From positions 1 through 64,000 of the forward strand of contig JAPPES010000026.1 of assembly GCA_028824125.1 (NCBI GenBank): a DNA stretch of 64,000 nt, in the 5' to 3' direction. The notes under the pieces were generated by a model. It made no database searches, was not told where the DNA came from, and worked only from the letters and a program-made list of their open reading frames with translations. Below, piece by piece: positions 52,404-62,938 of this stretch. The translations under genes were made by a program, and so were the position numbers. The stretch comes from Candidatus Poribacteria bacterium (GTDB lineage: Bacteria; Poribacteria; WGA-4E; WGA-3G). Position 1 is the first letter of the stretch. Each line of letters begins with the position of its first letter.

Positions 52404-53204
52404 ATGGAACAACTGATAACAGATGAACAGTGGGAACATTTTACAGAATACGGATTTGTTCGTATAGGACAAGTTGCCACTGATGACGAATTGGCGCAGT
52501 TACAGCAACGCATGGACGACATCATGCTTGGTAAAGCTCCACTTGATTATAACCAAATCATGATGCAACTTGACAGAGAATCTGGAACAAATAGGCCCGG
52601 TCCTCAATCTTCAGGACATAAAGGCGCAACGTTATTATATCGTAAAATTCAGAATCTCGAATTTGATCCATACTTTTTAACGTATCTTCAGAATCCTACC
52701 TTTAAGGAAGTTTGTGCGAAAATCTACGGGGCAGGTGTCCCAATATTGTGTTTCCGTGCGATGTTTATGAATAAACCTGCACACGAAGGCACTTACCTCG
52801 TTTGGCACCAAGACAGATGGACAGACCTTGACCGTGACCCACAGATTACCATCTATACAGCCTTGGATCCGGCAACAATTGAAAATGGATGTGTCCACAT
52901 TATTCCCGGTTCACACAGTGACCTTATCAATCCCTCCCACGGTTCTGGGTTTCTCACACAGGAACAGATTGACGATATTGTTGAAAACGCTACACCCCTA
53001 CCATTAGAATTGGAGGCGGGAGAGGTGGTTTTACTACATAATTGGATGCTTCACAGTTCCGGAACAAATCAGACGGACATTCCGCGACGCGCTTTCAGTG
53101 TATGCTACATGCATGGCGACACGCGTTCCCATCGCGGTGGATCTTTTAGACGTGTTTTTGGAGAAGGTGCGTTGAGCGTGGAAGATTTAGCGAAAACAGC
53201 TTAG
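52404..53204 (+). CDS. Phytanoyl-CoA dioxygenase (PhyH) family protein
   Basis: An Fe(II)/2-oxoglutarate-dependent oxygenase of 266 residues with the complete triad: H135-x-D137 (VWHQDRW), H217 (LHNWMLHSSG) and R228/R229 (PRRAFSVCY). The N-terminal helical part (residues 1-90) has the EHFTEYGFVRIG start usual for the family. It is cytoplasmic, and the substrate is unknown. A short A/T-rich leader with GGTGGAGGTAAGG precedes the ATG, and an extended -10-like TGCTATACT lies about 75 bases before it. Comparison with this protein shows the homologue at 53-958 has lost its N-terminus. Confidence 0.92.
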   Translation: MEQLITDEQWEHFTEYGFVRIGQVATDDELAQLQQRMDDIMLGKAPLDYNQIMMQLDRESGTNRPGPQSSGHKGATLLYRKIQNLEFDPYFLTYLQNPTFKEVCAKIYGAGVPILCFRAMFMNKPAHEGTYLVWHQDRWTDLDRDPQITIYTALDPATIENGCVHIIPGSHSDLINPSHGSGFLTQEQIDDIVENATPLPLELEAGEVVLLHNWMLHSSGTNQTDIPRRAFSVCYMHGDTRSHRGGSFRRVFGEGALSVEDLAKTA

Positions 53205-53233
53205 GTATAATGTTCACCTTTAACTTTTGGGAT

Positions 53234-53334
53234 TATGGTGAATTATAAAATAAATAGACACTTTTGTCCCTTGGTTGGCGAGGTTTCCTAACCTCGCTGG
53301 CGCACAGTGTCCAAGCAATTCAAAATCTACCATA
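53234..53334. repeat. 101-bp inverted-repeat element, TATAGT family
   Basis: Ends TATGGTGAATTATAAAATA and the complement TATGGTAGATTTTGAATTG enclose GGCGAGGTTTCCTAACCTCGC. This is the shortest member and has only one hairpin. Confidence 0.6.
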
Positions 53335-53362
53335 AGGATATTATAACAACTAAGGAGTAATT

Positions 53363-54367
53363 ATGTCAAAAATTCGGCTTGCCATGATTGGATGTGGCGG
53401 CAATTCTTCAGGACATGCGCGGCAAATGAACGGAAACCCTGATGTGCAAATCGTTGGTACCTGTGATGTTAATACCGATATTGCTAACGGCTATATTGAC
53501 CGCAATCTATCAGACCTTAGCCCGCGCCCCAAAGCTTATGATGATATAGCGAAAATGCTTAAAGAAACAGAAACGGATGCAGTGGTCATTTCTACGCCGC
53601 ATACGTTACACTTTGAGCAAGGTATGCAGGCACTTGAGGCGGGATGTCACGTTTTGATGGAAAAACCGATGGTCACCTCCTCTGAAGATGCGTATACACT
53701 TGCTGAGAAGGTTGAGGAAACAGGACTTATATTGACAATTGGGTACAATACACCCTGTTCTGCAAACTTCCACTATATCCGCGAGATTGTGCGCAATGGT
53801 GATTTTGGTAAGTTGGAATTAGTCATAGGCTATATTACACAGAATTGGAAACGCGCTACGGTTGGTGCTTGGCGCCAAAAACCGGAACTTTCGGGTGGTG
53901 GGCAAGCTTACGATAGCGGCGCACATCTCCTCAATAGTCTCTGCTGGACTGTGGAAGCAAAAGTGGAAGAAGTATACGCTTATACCGACAATCAAGAAAC
54001 AGAAGTAGACATCAATTCCTCAATTAACATCAAATTTGAAAACGGTGTGCTTGCGTCAATGGTGATAAGCGGAAATTGTCCAAGTCCTGGTGGCACACAC
54101 ATGGCACTCATCTTTGATAACGGTAGAATTGAAGTTGATGGCTGGGGTGGCGGCTGGATTCGAGTTTGGAAAGGTGGTGAGGCATTAGATCCCCCGCCGA
54201 TTACATCAGAGATGTCTGCAGGCAATCCGGATGATAACTTTATTGATGCTATCTTGGGTAGAGCGGAACCGCGCACAAACCCTATGAACGGAATTATTCA
54301 ATCTGAGCTGATGGATCTAATTTACGAATCTGCTAAAACGAAGATACCTGCGCGTCCGAAACGGTAG
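53363..54367 (+). CDS. Gfo/Idh/MocA family oxidoreductase
   Basis: NAD(P)-dependent sugar dehydrogenase family, 334 residues. The Rossmann motif is MIGCGGNSSGHARQM, the catalytic lysine is in HVLMEKPMV, and the C-terminal domain includes SGGGQAYDSGAHLLNSL with the active-site D/H pair. Start ATG 53363 has AAGGAG upstream. It lies 158 bp after the phytanoyl-CoA dioxygenase-like gene, separated by a repeat, so joint transcription is possible. The sugar or inositol substrate is unknown. Confidence 0.9.
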   Translation: MSKIRLAMIGCGGNSSGHARQMNGNPDVQIVGTCDVNTDIANGYIDRNLSDLSPRPKAYDDIAKMLKETETDAVVISTPHTLHFEQGMQALEAGCHVLMEKPMVTSSEDAYTLAEKVEETGLILTIGYNTPCSANFHYIREIVRNGDFGKLELVIGYITQNWKRATVGAWRQKPELSGGGQAYDSGAHLLNSLCWTVEAKVEEVYAYTDNQETEVDINSSINIKFENGVLASMVISGNCPSPGGTHMALIFDNGRIEVDGWGGGWIRVWKGGEALDPPPITSEMSAGNPDDNFIDAILGRAEPRTNPMNGIIQSELMDLIYESAKTKIPARPKR

Positions 54368-54427
54368 AAATGAATATCACGAAATCAAGTAATTAGGATA
54401 TTGCTGGATACATTTTAGGAGGTTGTA

Positions 54428-54676
54428 ATGGGTTTGTTCTACATTTTTCTATCGCCTTTTGCGGTAATAGTTGGAATTTTCGTGTATATGTTTCTTTTTT
54501 CAGAATTAGATATACGGAGCTTAAGTTACACAGAAACCGGTAGATTCGGACGTAGATACCGCAGGAAATTGTTTTATCCAGGACGATTCTGCATAGGGTG
54601 TGGGAGAAGGATAATAACAAATATCCCTAAGTGTCCTTCGTGTAATCGTCATTTTTCAAAAGACAGTTACAGTTAG
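54428..54676 (+). CDS. Membrane-anchored zinc-ribbon peptide (1)
   Basis: The 82 residues have one N-terminal membrane segment (3-25, FYIFLSPFAVIVGIFVYMFLF), a short basic linker and a C-terminal zinc ribbon with C55-x-x-C58 and C69-x-x-C72 (FCIGCG, CPSC). SD TTAGGAGG is well placed. It is a tandem paralogue of the next gene, sharing the YTETG...GR...PGR..C..CG...T.IP.CPSC core. The ribbon probably lies inside the cell and could bind nucleic acid or protein. No known family name applies. Confidence 0.65.
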   Translation: MGLFYIFLSPFAVIVGIFVYMFLFSELDIRSLSYTETGRFGRRYRRKLFYPGRFCIGCGRRIITNIPKCPSCNRHFSKDSYS

Positions 54677-54856
54677 GAAAGAAAAACGCCATATACACCC
54701 TTTTTAGTCCCGACAAATGCCAAAAGCGCATTTGGCGTTGATTTGGTAGGGACGATATGTTTATATTTTTTATCCAATATGTATGAAAAGGACAAAAGCA
54801 GATAGTTAACTAACACAAGTCGTTAATAGAGAAAACCTTACAAACGAGAAACTATA

Positions 54857-55132
54857 ATGGAATTGTTCAACTTGTTTCAATTTATTCCCTATGTAGTGGC
54901 AGTTGGTTTTATCGTGGTTCCTGTCCTATTTATAGTAGTGCTTATTCGTATTTTGAACTATACCGAAACGGACAAATCCGGCCGTAAATACTATAGGAAC
55001 TTTTTTCACCCAGGCAGAATCTGTCCCGGATGTGGCTTTAGAGTATTAACTAAAATTCCAACATGTCCTTCGTGCGGTCGAGATTTCTCAAAGGACGGTG
55101 GTGACAAAAGGGTGCACCATAAGGATTTCTAA
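54857..55132 (+). CDS. Membrane-anchored zinc-ribbon peptide (2)
   Basis: A 91-residue paralogue of the gene before it. Its membrane segment spans residues 9-32, and a ribbon has C56-x-x-C59 and C70-x-x-C73 (ICPGCGF, TCPSCGRD). The conserved YTET(D/G).GRK core is retained and the tail is longer (KDGGDKRVHHKD). A repeat fragment shared with 45157 lies in the 180-bp gap between them. The gene ends 56 bp before era. The tandem arrangement and equal Cys spacing argue for a functional pair, possibly a heterodimer. Confidence 0.65.
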   Translation: MELFNLFQFIPYVVAVGFIVVPVLFIVVLIRILNYTETDKSGRKYYRNFFHPGRICPGCGFRVLTKIPTCPSCGRDFSKDGGDKRVHHKDF

Positions 55133-55188
55133 AATCTTGCGGACACATTTTATTGGATGGAAAATCATTTCCATATAGAGATATTGTT

Positions 55189-56142
55189 ATGTCAAAAACC
55201 TCATATCAAGATACGGAACAGGTGTCTGAAGATCAAAACTTTAGGTCCGGATACGTAAGCATTATCGGTGCGCCGAACGTTGGCAAATCCACACTGCTGA
55301 ATACTATCTTAGGGCAGAAATTAGCAATTGTAACCCCAAAACCGCAAACAACCCGTAATCAGATTCGCGGCATTGTTACAACCGACACACATCAGATGGT
55401 TTTTGTGGATACGCCAGGACTGATGGACCCGAAGTATCGTTTGCAATCAGAGATGGTCAGAACTGCTTATGGGGCTTTACGTGATGCAGACATCGTGCTT
55501 TTCGTTATTGATGTTGCACATCCTATTGAAGAAACTGAGGATAAGATTTTAGAAAGGTTGCGCCGCGCCAAAATTGCTAAAACAATTCTCGTTCTCAACA
55601 AGGTAGATATTGTTGAAAAACTGACACTTCTGCCTCTTTTTGAGAATTTCAGTGCAAAATTTGAATTTGATGATATGATACCGATCTCCGCTAAGACCGG
55701 TGATGGCGTACCGCTTCTCCTTGAAAAAGTTGGTTCATATCTGCCGCCAGGGCCCCTCTATTTCCCGGAAGATCAACTCAGTGATTTACCCGAACGTTTT
55801 TTCATCTCCGAAACAGTCAGAGAGAAAATTATGCTTATTACAAAACGGGAAGTTCCCTATGCGTCTGCTGTTGTCGTTGAGGAATTTGAAAAAAGACATC
55901 GGCGTAACGCAGAAGAGATCATATATATCCGCGCAATCGTATATACCGAAAGGCAAACGCAAAAGCAGATAATTATTGGTAAAGGCGGAAAGTTGATTAA
56001 ACGAATTGGCGAATTAGCACGTCTTGACATAGAGAAGTTTTTAGATGCTTCAGTCTATTTGGAATTATATGTAACTGTCAAAGCGGATTGGCGGAGAGAC
56101 GCGCGCAAACTCAAAGAGTTAGGCGGTTTTTTAGATTTATAA
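55189..56142 (+). CDS. era: GTPase Era
   Basis: Ribosome-biogenesis GTPase that binds the 16S rRNA 3' end. Motifs are GAPNVGKST (G1), DTPG (G3), NKVD (G4) and SAKTG (G5), followed by a C-terminal KH domain (GKGGKLIKRIGELARLDIEKFLD). ATG 55189 gives 317 residues; an in-frame TTG at 55153 would add 12 residues with no SD. The N-terminal tail (TSYQDTEQVSEDQNF) is longer than in E. coli. It follows two small genes with which it may be transcribed. A repeat element begins 10 bases after its stop. Confidence 0.96.
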   Translation: MSKTSYQDTEQVSEDQNFRSGYVSIIGAPNVGKSTLLNTILGQKLAIVTPKPQTTRNQIRGIVTTDTHQMVFVDTPGLMDPKYRLQSEMVRTAYGALRDADIVLFVIDVAHPIEETEDKILERLRRAKIAKTILVLNKVDIVEKLTLLPLFENFSAKFEFDDMIPISAKTGDGVPLLLEKVGSYLPPGPLYFPEDQLSDLPERFFISETVREKIMLITKREVPYASAVVVEEFEKRHRRNAEEIIYIRAIVYTERQTQKQIIIGKGGKLIKRIGELARLDIEKFLDASVYLELYVTVKADWRRDARKLKELGGFLDL

Positions 56143-56152
56143 TATAGTGAAC

Positions 56153-56300
56153 TTTGAAAGTATTGGGACATTTTGATAAGCCTATTTGGCAACATAATGT
56201 ACAAAAGTAGTTGTAGCACAAACTTTTAGTTTGTGCCGATGAGACGTAAACTGACAGTTTGCGTTACAGAAGTGTTCCATTAATTACAGGTTCTACTATA
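56153..56300. repeat. 148-bp inverted-repeat element, TATAGT family
   Basis: Ends TATAGTGAACTTTGAAAGTA and the complement TATAGTAGAACCTGTAATTA, with the inner hairpins GCACAAACTTTTAGTTTGTGC and CGTAAACTGACAGTTTGCG. Its left end matches the right end of the 11394 element (GTGAACTTTGAAA). It lies between era and uvrA. Confidence 0.7.
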
Positions 56301-56403
56301 GAACAACATCGTTGGCAGGAAATTACAATTAAAAACTGTTAGCAAAGTTTTTCTAATAGCCGAGTGCCGAAATCCGACAACCATTAAATGAGGGCATAAT
56401 ACT

Positions 56404-59400
56404 ATGGCAGGCGCGTCAATTGATGTACACGGCGCACGAGAACACAACTTAAAAAATATTGATATCCAGCTTCCAAAAGATAAACTGATTGTCTTTACTG
56501 GTGTTAGCGGTTCAGGTAAATCTTCACTTGCAATTGATACGTTGTATGCAGAAGGACAAAGACGATATATAGAATCACTTTCCGCTTATGCACGGCAGTT
56601 TTTAGGACAACTCGGTAAAGCAGAAGTAGACAAGATTATCGGTTTATCCCCCTCCATTGCCATCAATCAAGGTTCCACAGGACACAACCCTCGCTCAACG
56701 GTCGCAACCGTAACTGAAATTTACGATTATCTTCGTGTGCTATTTGCCCGCGCAGGAGAATTTCACTGTCTTGAATGTGGACAACAGGTCGGTTCACAAA
56801 CGGTCGCTGATATTGTCTCACACATTCTGAGTTTTCCGCCGCGCACGCGCCTCATGATTTTAGCACCAATCGTCCGAGGTAGGCGCGGAGAATATCGGAA
56901 AGAGTTATCAGACGCTCGTAAGATGGGTTTCGTTCGCGCCCGAATAGACGGTGAAGTCCACGAAATCAGTGCTAATATTGCTCTCAATCCAAATCAACGC
57001 CACAACATTGATATTGTCGTCGATAGGATTATCATTAAAGATGATATACAGAGCCGCGTCGCTGACGCAGTAGAAACAGCACTTTCCCTCGGCGATGACA
57101 GTCTCATTGTAAATGTTATGTCTTCAGAAAGTAGTCCGTCACGAAAAAAGTCAGAGGATGAAGATTTACTGTTTAGTAGACAGTATGCCTGCGTAAACTG
57201 CCAAATCAGTTACAACGTACCTGAGCCGCGTCACTTCTCCTACAACAGTCCGTATGGTATGTGTGAGCAGTGTCGAGGATTAGGTTTACAAATGGCGATT
57301 TCTCCTAAGCTGATCATTGCGGATGAGACGCTGACTATCTTAGAGGGTGCCATAACCTTATGGAAAAAACCCAATCCTGAAGAGAAGATGATAGCTCAGG
57401 CGCTTGCCTCACACTTGAAGTTCAGTTTAAAAACCCCTTGGAAGGATCTAAAGCCTGAGCAGCAGCATGCTATCCTATACGGCACAGGCGACACCGTGCT
57501 CACTTTTCGTCAACCTGCAAAGGATAGTAGGCGGAGAGGCAAACGGTTTCGCGGTAGGTTTCAAGGACTGATCCCTCCCCATGAACAACAATTTTTTGGG
57601 TTAAACCTTAACGAAGAGGGAGATGGCAGTTCTCACCTCCCTGATTATTTTGTCAAGATGCCGTGCAGAGAATGTGATGGAACCCGTCTAAATCAAATGG
57701 TTAAGGCTATTACCATAGCAGACGTTAACATCACAGAGGTACTGGATATGTCAATTCAGGACGCTACTACCTTCTTTAATACCCTTGAACTTCCAGACCG
57801 TGAAGCATTCATTGCCTCAGAACTGCTAAAAGAAATTCGCTCACGTTTAGGATTTCTGATGGACGTGGGGTTAGGGTACCTTACCTTATCTCGTTCTGCA
57901 CCGACATTATCCGGTGGAGAAGCACAACGCATCCGACTTGCCAGTCAAGTGGGAGCAGGTTTACGCGATGTGACCTATGTGCTTGACGAACCCAGTATCG
58001 GATTACATCCCCGTGATCATGCTGGCTTGCTGAAGACCCTAATGAATCTCCGTAATCAAGGTAATACCGTTATTGTTGTTGAACACGATGAAGCGACTAT
58101 GCTGGTAGCTGATTGGATAGTAGACTTCGGGCCTGGTGCAGGAATAAAAGGTGGAGAGATAACTGGTGTGGGGACACCGGATCAATTGATAAAGGAAAAC
58201 GACTCGCTTACAGCGCAATATCTACGAGGTGAAAAAGAGATTGTTCATCCTGAATCGCGACGTCCGACAGGCGAAAAGTGGGTGCAAATTTGCAATGCAC
58301 GCCAAAACAACCTTAAAGAGATTAGTCCCAAAATACCTCTGGGGACCCTCTGTTGTGTGACAGGTGTGAGCGGTTCTGGTAAAAGTTCTCTCATTCATGA
58401 TATTCTCTATAGTGCGCTTGCTCGAGACCTCATGCGGGCAAAAACTGTGCCAGGGGATTATGACAATATTCAGGGCATTATTGACGAAAAAACCGTGCCC
58501 GTCTCTGATGTTATTGATAAAATAATCAACATAGATATGGCACCTATCGGACGTACCCCACGTTCTAATCCTGCTACCTATACAAAGGTGTTTGATGCAA
58601 TTAGAGCTTTCTTTGCGGGGCTGCCAGATGCCAAACTACGTGGATATAAACCGGGGCGGTTTAGTTTCAACGTTCCCGGTGGCAGATGCGAAGCATGCAA
58701 TGGCAATGGCGCGAAAAAGGTCGACATGGGGTTGCTCGCTGATGTTTGGGTAGAGTGCGATGTATGTAGCGGCAAACGGTATAACAACGAAACCCAAGCT
58801 ATTAAATATAAAGACAAAAATATCTCTGATGTGCTTGAAATGGATATTGAAACTGCACTTGCACATTTTGCTGACCTGCCAAAAATAGCCAGGGGATTAC
58901 AACTACTTCACGATGTTGGTTTAGATTACCTCAAACTTGGACAACCTGCACCTACGCTTTCCGGTGGAGAAGCACAACGGATTAAACTCTCAAAAGAACT
59001 CTCTAAACGCAGCACTGGTAAAACACTTTATATCCTTGATGAACCTACAACAGGTTTACACTTTGACGATGTGAACAAGTTGTTAACTATTCTTCACAGA
59101 TTGGTTGATGAAGGTAACACCGTGGTGGTAGTTGAGCATAACCTTGAAGTGATCAATTCAGCAGACTATCTGATTGATTTGGGGCCAGAAGGCGGTGCTG
59201 ATGGGGGGAAGGTTGTTGCTGTAGGGACTCCTGAAGAGGTTGCTGATATGCCTGAATCATATACCGGGAAAGCACTTCGCGGGGAATATGAACTTTGGAA
59301 AACCGAGGAAACAAAACAGAACATAGCAGAAAACGGTAACCCCCTAAATCCCCCTTATCAAGGGGATAAGCAGAACGATGTTGAAGGGAGAGGTTCCGAA

Positions 59401-62175
59401 GTTTCCAAATCTATTATGGTTCAAGGAGCAGAAGAGAACAATCTTAAAAGTATTGATATTGAAATTCCGCATCAAAGATTGACAGCGTTTACAGGTGTTA
59501 GTGGGTCTGGCAAAACATCGCTTGCGCTTGATACGATTTATGCTGAAGGGCAACGGCGTTATATTGAAACACTGAGTACTTACGCCCGTCAATTTATTGG
59601 TACGATGGAGAAACCGAAAGTCTCTAAAATTGAGGGGTTGTCACCAGCGATTGCGATTTCGCACTCAAGTCCAAGTCAAAACCCGCGTTCGACAGTAGCG
59701 ACAATTACTGAAATTCACGACGGTTTACGGACGCTTTATGCGAGATGGGGACAACCGCACTGCCCCGATTGCCAAACAGAGGTACTTCCACAGACCGCTC
59801 AAGAAATAGTTGAACATGTTTTCCAACTTTTACCAGAAAAAAGGGTGGACATCTTGGCACCGCTTACAAACTTTCGTATTCGAAACATCCAGAAAATCGC
59901 GGATAATTTATCTCGAATGACTGAAACTGAAGTGGTAATAGATGCTGAACGCACCCCTGGCCTGAAAGGGAACGAGGATTATGCGGATGCGTTTCGCAGG
60001 TTGCAGAAAACAGGTTTTGCGCGTGTGCAAATTGATGGTGAAATTTACCGACTTGATGAAACGCCCGAAATCCACAAACGCCGCCGCCATGAAGTTTTTC
60101 TCGTGATAGACCGCATCCAACTTGCTGATGATGAAAAGAGCCGTTTCACGGAAGCAGTTGAATTGGCACTTATAGAGAGTAACGGCTTTGTTATTATAGA
60201 GGAGAAAAAAAATAAAGGGAAACCAAACAGACATTTCTTTAGTGAACATGCGATGTGTTCAAATTGTGGTCGGAATTTTCCGCAGTTGACTCCCCGACAC
60301 TTCTCTTTTAATAATAAATTAGGGGCATGTAGTTCATGTGATGGGATCGGTAGGTCACTTTCGGAGGACCAAAGAATCTGTGAAACCTGCAATGGGACAA
60401 GGTTAGATGAATTTCCACGTAACGTCAAGTTCTCTGAAGCAACTATCGCGGAATTGATGGCGATGCCGATTTCAGACGTAATTAAATTTTTTGCCACGCG
60501 GATAAACGCGATTGAAAAACACCTCACAACAAGTATAGGGGCAGAAGAAGCGAAAGCAGCCAGAAATCAGGTGAGAGACGTGTCAACTTCAAGGGCAACG
60601 CATACCACGCTTCACACACATACTTCCCCTGAGTTTGAAGCACAATTGCTACGGCAAATTCAGATACGTCTAAAGTTCTTGGAGGACATCGGACTCGGTT
60701 ATCTTGGGTTAGACCGCCCAGCACCGACACTCTCTGGTGGGGAAATCCGTAGAATTCGACTCGCAAGTCAACTTGGTACTGGTCTAACGGGGGTAACCTA
60801 CATCCTTGATGAACCGAGTATCGGTTTACATCCACGCGATCAAGAACGACTGATTTTAGCGATGAAGGATTTACGCGATATTGGTAATAGCGTCCTCGTC
60901 GTTGAACACGATAGGGACACAATTTTATCTGCAGACCATATCATTGATTTCGGTCCGAAAGCGGGCAAGCAGGGCGGTAAAATTGTCGCTACGGGTTCAC
61001 CTACTACCTTTACCAATTCGGAACCTATCTCTTTCTTAGAACAGACCGAAAGCGACTCAGATGCAGCAACGTCTACTTCCCAGGATAAAGGATTAACACA
61101 AGCATATCTTTCCGATGAAATGCAAATACCTGTTCCTGCTGTTAGACGCAAAGGGCCGGGAAAATGGCTGAAGTTATCTGGCGCGAAGACAAACAACCTT
61201 AAAAATATTGACATCAAAATTCCGTATGGAACGCTCACTTGTGTTACTGGGGTTTCAGGATGTGGCAAGAGTTCACTTATTGAAGGCACGTTACGACCAG
61301 CATTGGAGACCCGACGTTCTATCAGAAAAGGAGAAGAACGAACAAATAGTCCTTATGGAACTGCGATGTACGATAGTATTCAAGGAACGAGTTCGATCGA
61401 ACGGGTTATCCACATTGATCAGAAACCGATTGGTGAAACCCCGCGCTCTAACCCTGCTACCTATACCGACCTATTCACCAAAATCCGAGAGATGTTTGCC
61501 GAGCTTCCGGATGCTAAACTCCGCGGATTTAACCGGGGACGTTTTAGTTTTAACCTTTCCTACGGACAGTGCGAAGTATGCGATGGGCAGCGTTTTAATC
61601 GGGTAGAGATGCACTTCCTTCCTGATGTATGGATACCGTGCGAAAATTGTAATAGCACAGGATATAATGCAGAAACGCTTGAAGTTCGATACAAGGGCAA
61701 AAACATTGCAGAGGTCCTACAGATGACAGTGCAGGAAGCTCTTGAGTTATTCAGCAACATCAATCGCATTAAACGCCCACTCCAAACGTTAGCAGATGTC
61801 GGTTTAGACTATATTCAATTAGGTCAAGCTGCGACAACGCTATCGGGAGGCGAAGCGCAGCGCGTTAAACTTGCGAAGGAACTTGCCCGCCGCCAAACTG
61901 GCACAACCCTCTATATTATGGACGAACCTACGACAGGCTTGCACTTTGATGATGTCCAAAAACTACTCAACGTACTCAATAAACTCGTTGATGCAGGCAA
62001 CACAATTGTCACTATAGAACACAATATAGATGTTATTAAATCTGCAGATTGGGTAATTGATTTAGGGCCGGAGGGAAGTGAAGGCGGTGGAAATCTCGTT
62101 GCGATGGGCACGCCTGAAGAAGTTGCTGAAGTAGAGGAATCGCATACTGCTCGGTTTCTACGCGAAGTGTTATAG
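56404..62175 (+). CDS. uvrA: Double-length UvrA (two UvrA units in one chain)
   Basis: The DNA-damage recognition ATPase of nucleotide excision repair. Standard UvrA is about 940 residues; this chain has 1923. Four Walker A loops are visible ([11 protein letters not shown] near residue 33, [12 protein letters not shown] near 655, [11 protein letters not shown] near 1035, [12 protein letters not shown] near 1615), and each unit has [18 protein letters not shown] signatures. Zinc-finger modules (CEACNGNG...[14 protein letters not shown]...CENCNS) and CPDC/CSNC clusters occur in both halves. The join (about 970-1000) contains [10 protein letters not shown], which is translated from a palindromic repeat. 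Because UvrA works as a dimer, the fusion probably folds as a covalent dimer, as in the double UvrA of Chlamydia. Start ATG 56404 has a plausible but weak SD. Confidence 0.95.
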   Translation: MAGASIDVHGAREHNLKNIDIQLPKDKLIVFTGVSGSGKSSLAIDTLYAEGQRRYIESLSAYARQFLGQLGKAEVDKIIGLSPSIAINQGSTGHNPRSTVATVTEIYDYLRVLFARAGEFHCLECGQQVGSQTVADIVSHILSFPPRTRLMILAPIVRGRRGEYRKELSDARKMGFVRARIDGEVHEISANIALNPNQRHNIDIVVDRIIIKDDIQSRVADAVETALSLGDDSLIVNVMSSESSPSRKKSEDEDLLFSRQYACVNCQISYNVPEPRHFSYNSPYGMCEQCRGLGLQMAISPKLIIADETLTILEGAITLWKKPNPEEKMIAQALASHLKFSLKTPWKDLKPEQQHAILYGTGDTVLTFRQPAKDSRRRGKRFRGRFQGLIPPHEQQFFGLNLNEEGDGSSHLPDYFVKMPCRECDGTRLNQMVKAITIADVNITEVLDMSIQDATTFFNTLELPDREAFIASELLKEIRSRLGFLMDVGLGYLTLSRSAPTLSGGEAQRIRLASQVGAGLRDVTYVLDEPSIGLHPRDHAGLLKTLMNLRNQGNTVIVVEHDEATMLVADWIVDFGPGAGIKGGEITGVGTPDQLIKENDSLTAQYLRGEKEIVHPESRRPTGEKWVQICNARQNNLKEISPKIPLGTLCCVTGVSGSGKSSLIHDILYSALARDLMRAKTVPGDYDNIQGIIDEKTVPVSDVIDKIINIDMAPIGRTPRSNPATYTKVFDAIRAFFAGLPDAKLRGYKPGRFSFNVPGGRCEACNGNGAKKVDMGLLADVWVECDVCSGKRYNNETQAIKYKDKNISDVLEMDIETALAHFADLPKIARGLQLLHDVGLDYLKLGQPAPTLSGGEAQRIKLSKELSKRSTGKTLYILDEPTTGLHFDDVNKLLTILHRLVDEGNTVVVVEHNLEVINSADYLIDLGPEGGADGGKVVAVGTPEEVADMPESYTGKALRGEYELWKTEETKQNIAENGNPLNPPYQGDKQNDVEGRGSEVSKSIMVQGAEENNLKSIDIEIPHQRLTAFTGVSGSGKTSLALDTIYAEGQRRYIETLSTYARQFIGTMEKPKVSKIEGLSPAIAISHSSPSQNPRSTVATITEIHDGLRTLYARWGQPHCPDCQTEVLPQTAQEIVEHVFQLLPEKRVDILAPLTNFRIRNIQKIADNLSRMTETEVVIDAERTPGLKGNEDYADAFRRLQKTGFARVQIDGEIYRLDETPEIHKRRRHEVFLVIDRIQLADDEKSRFTEAVELALIESNGFVIIEEKKNKGKPNRHFFSEHAMCSNCGRNFPQLTPRHFSFNNKLGACSSCDGIGRSLSEDQRICETCNGTRLDEFPRNVKFSEATIAELMAMPISDVIKFFATRINAIEKHLTTSIGAEEAKAARNQVRDVSTSRATHTTLHTHTSPEFEAQLLRQIQIRLKFLEDIGLGYLGLDRPAPTLSGGEIRRIRLASQLGTGLTGVTYILDEPSIGLHPRDQERLILAMKDLRDIGNSVLVVEHDRDTILSADHIIDFGPKAGKQGGKIVATGSPTTFTNSEPISFLEQTESDSDAATSTSQDKGLTQAYLSDEMQIPVPAVRRKGPGKWLKLSGAKTNNLKNIDIKIPYGTLTCVTGVSGCGKSSLIEGTLRPALETRRSIRKGEERTNSPYGTAMYDSIQGTSSIERVIHIDQKPIGETPRSNPATYTDLFTKIREMFAELPDAKLRGFNRGRFSFNLSYGQCEVCDGQRFNRVEMHFLPDVWIPCENCNSTGYNAETLEVRYKGKNIAEVLQMTVQEALELFSNINRIKRPLQTLADVGLDYIQLGQAATTLSGGEAQRVKLAKELARRQTGTTLYIMDEPTTGLHFDDVQKLLNVLNKLVDAGNTIVTIEHNIDVIKSADWVIDLGPEGSEGGGNLVAMGTPEEVAEVEESHTARFLREVL
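59338..59368. repeat. CCCCTAAATCCCCC palindromic repeat inside uvrA
   Basis: AACCCCCTAAATCCCCC followed by TTATCAAGGGGATAA is the same palindrome family as 15188-15222 and 44983-45010. Here it is in frame and encodes part of the linker between the two UvrA units. Confidence 0.75.
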
Positions 62176-62250
62176 TGTAATCGAAATCAATCGTTACTTC
62201 AAATTTCTCTATAGCTATTCAAAAGTTCACACCTATGGGTTAAAAACAGA

Positions 62251-62285
62251 AAGGACAAGCATAAATACCTGTCCTTACTTATTTT
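62251..62285. terminator. Bidirectional terminator between uvrA and glnB
   Basis: AAGGACA pairs with TGTCCTT around a 12-base loop, with T-rich sequence on the right and A-rich sequence on the left. It serves convergent transcription of uvrA and glnB. Confidence 0.6.
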
Positions 62286-62309
62286 TAACATCTACAACAG
62301 AGATACAGA

Positions 62310-62938
<629 letters not shown>

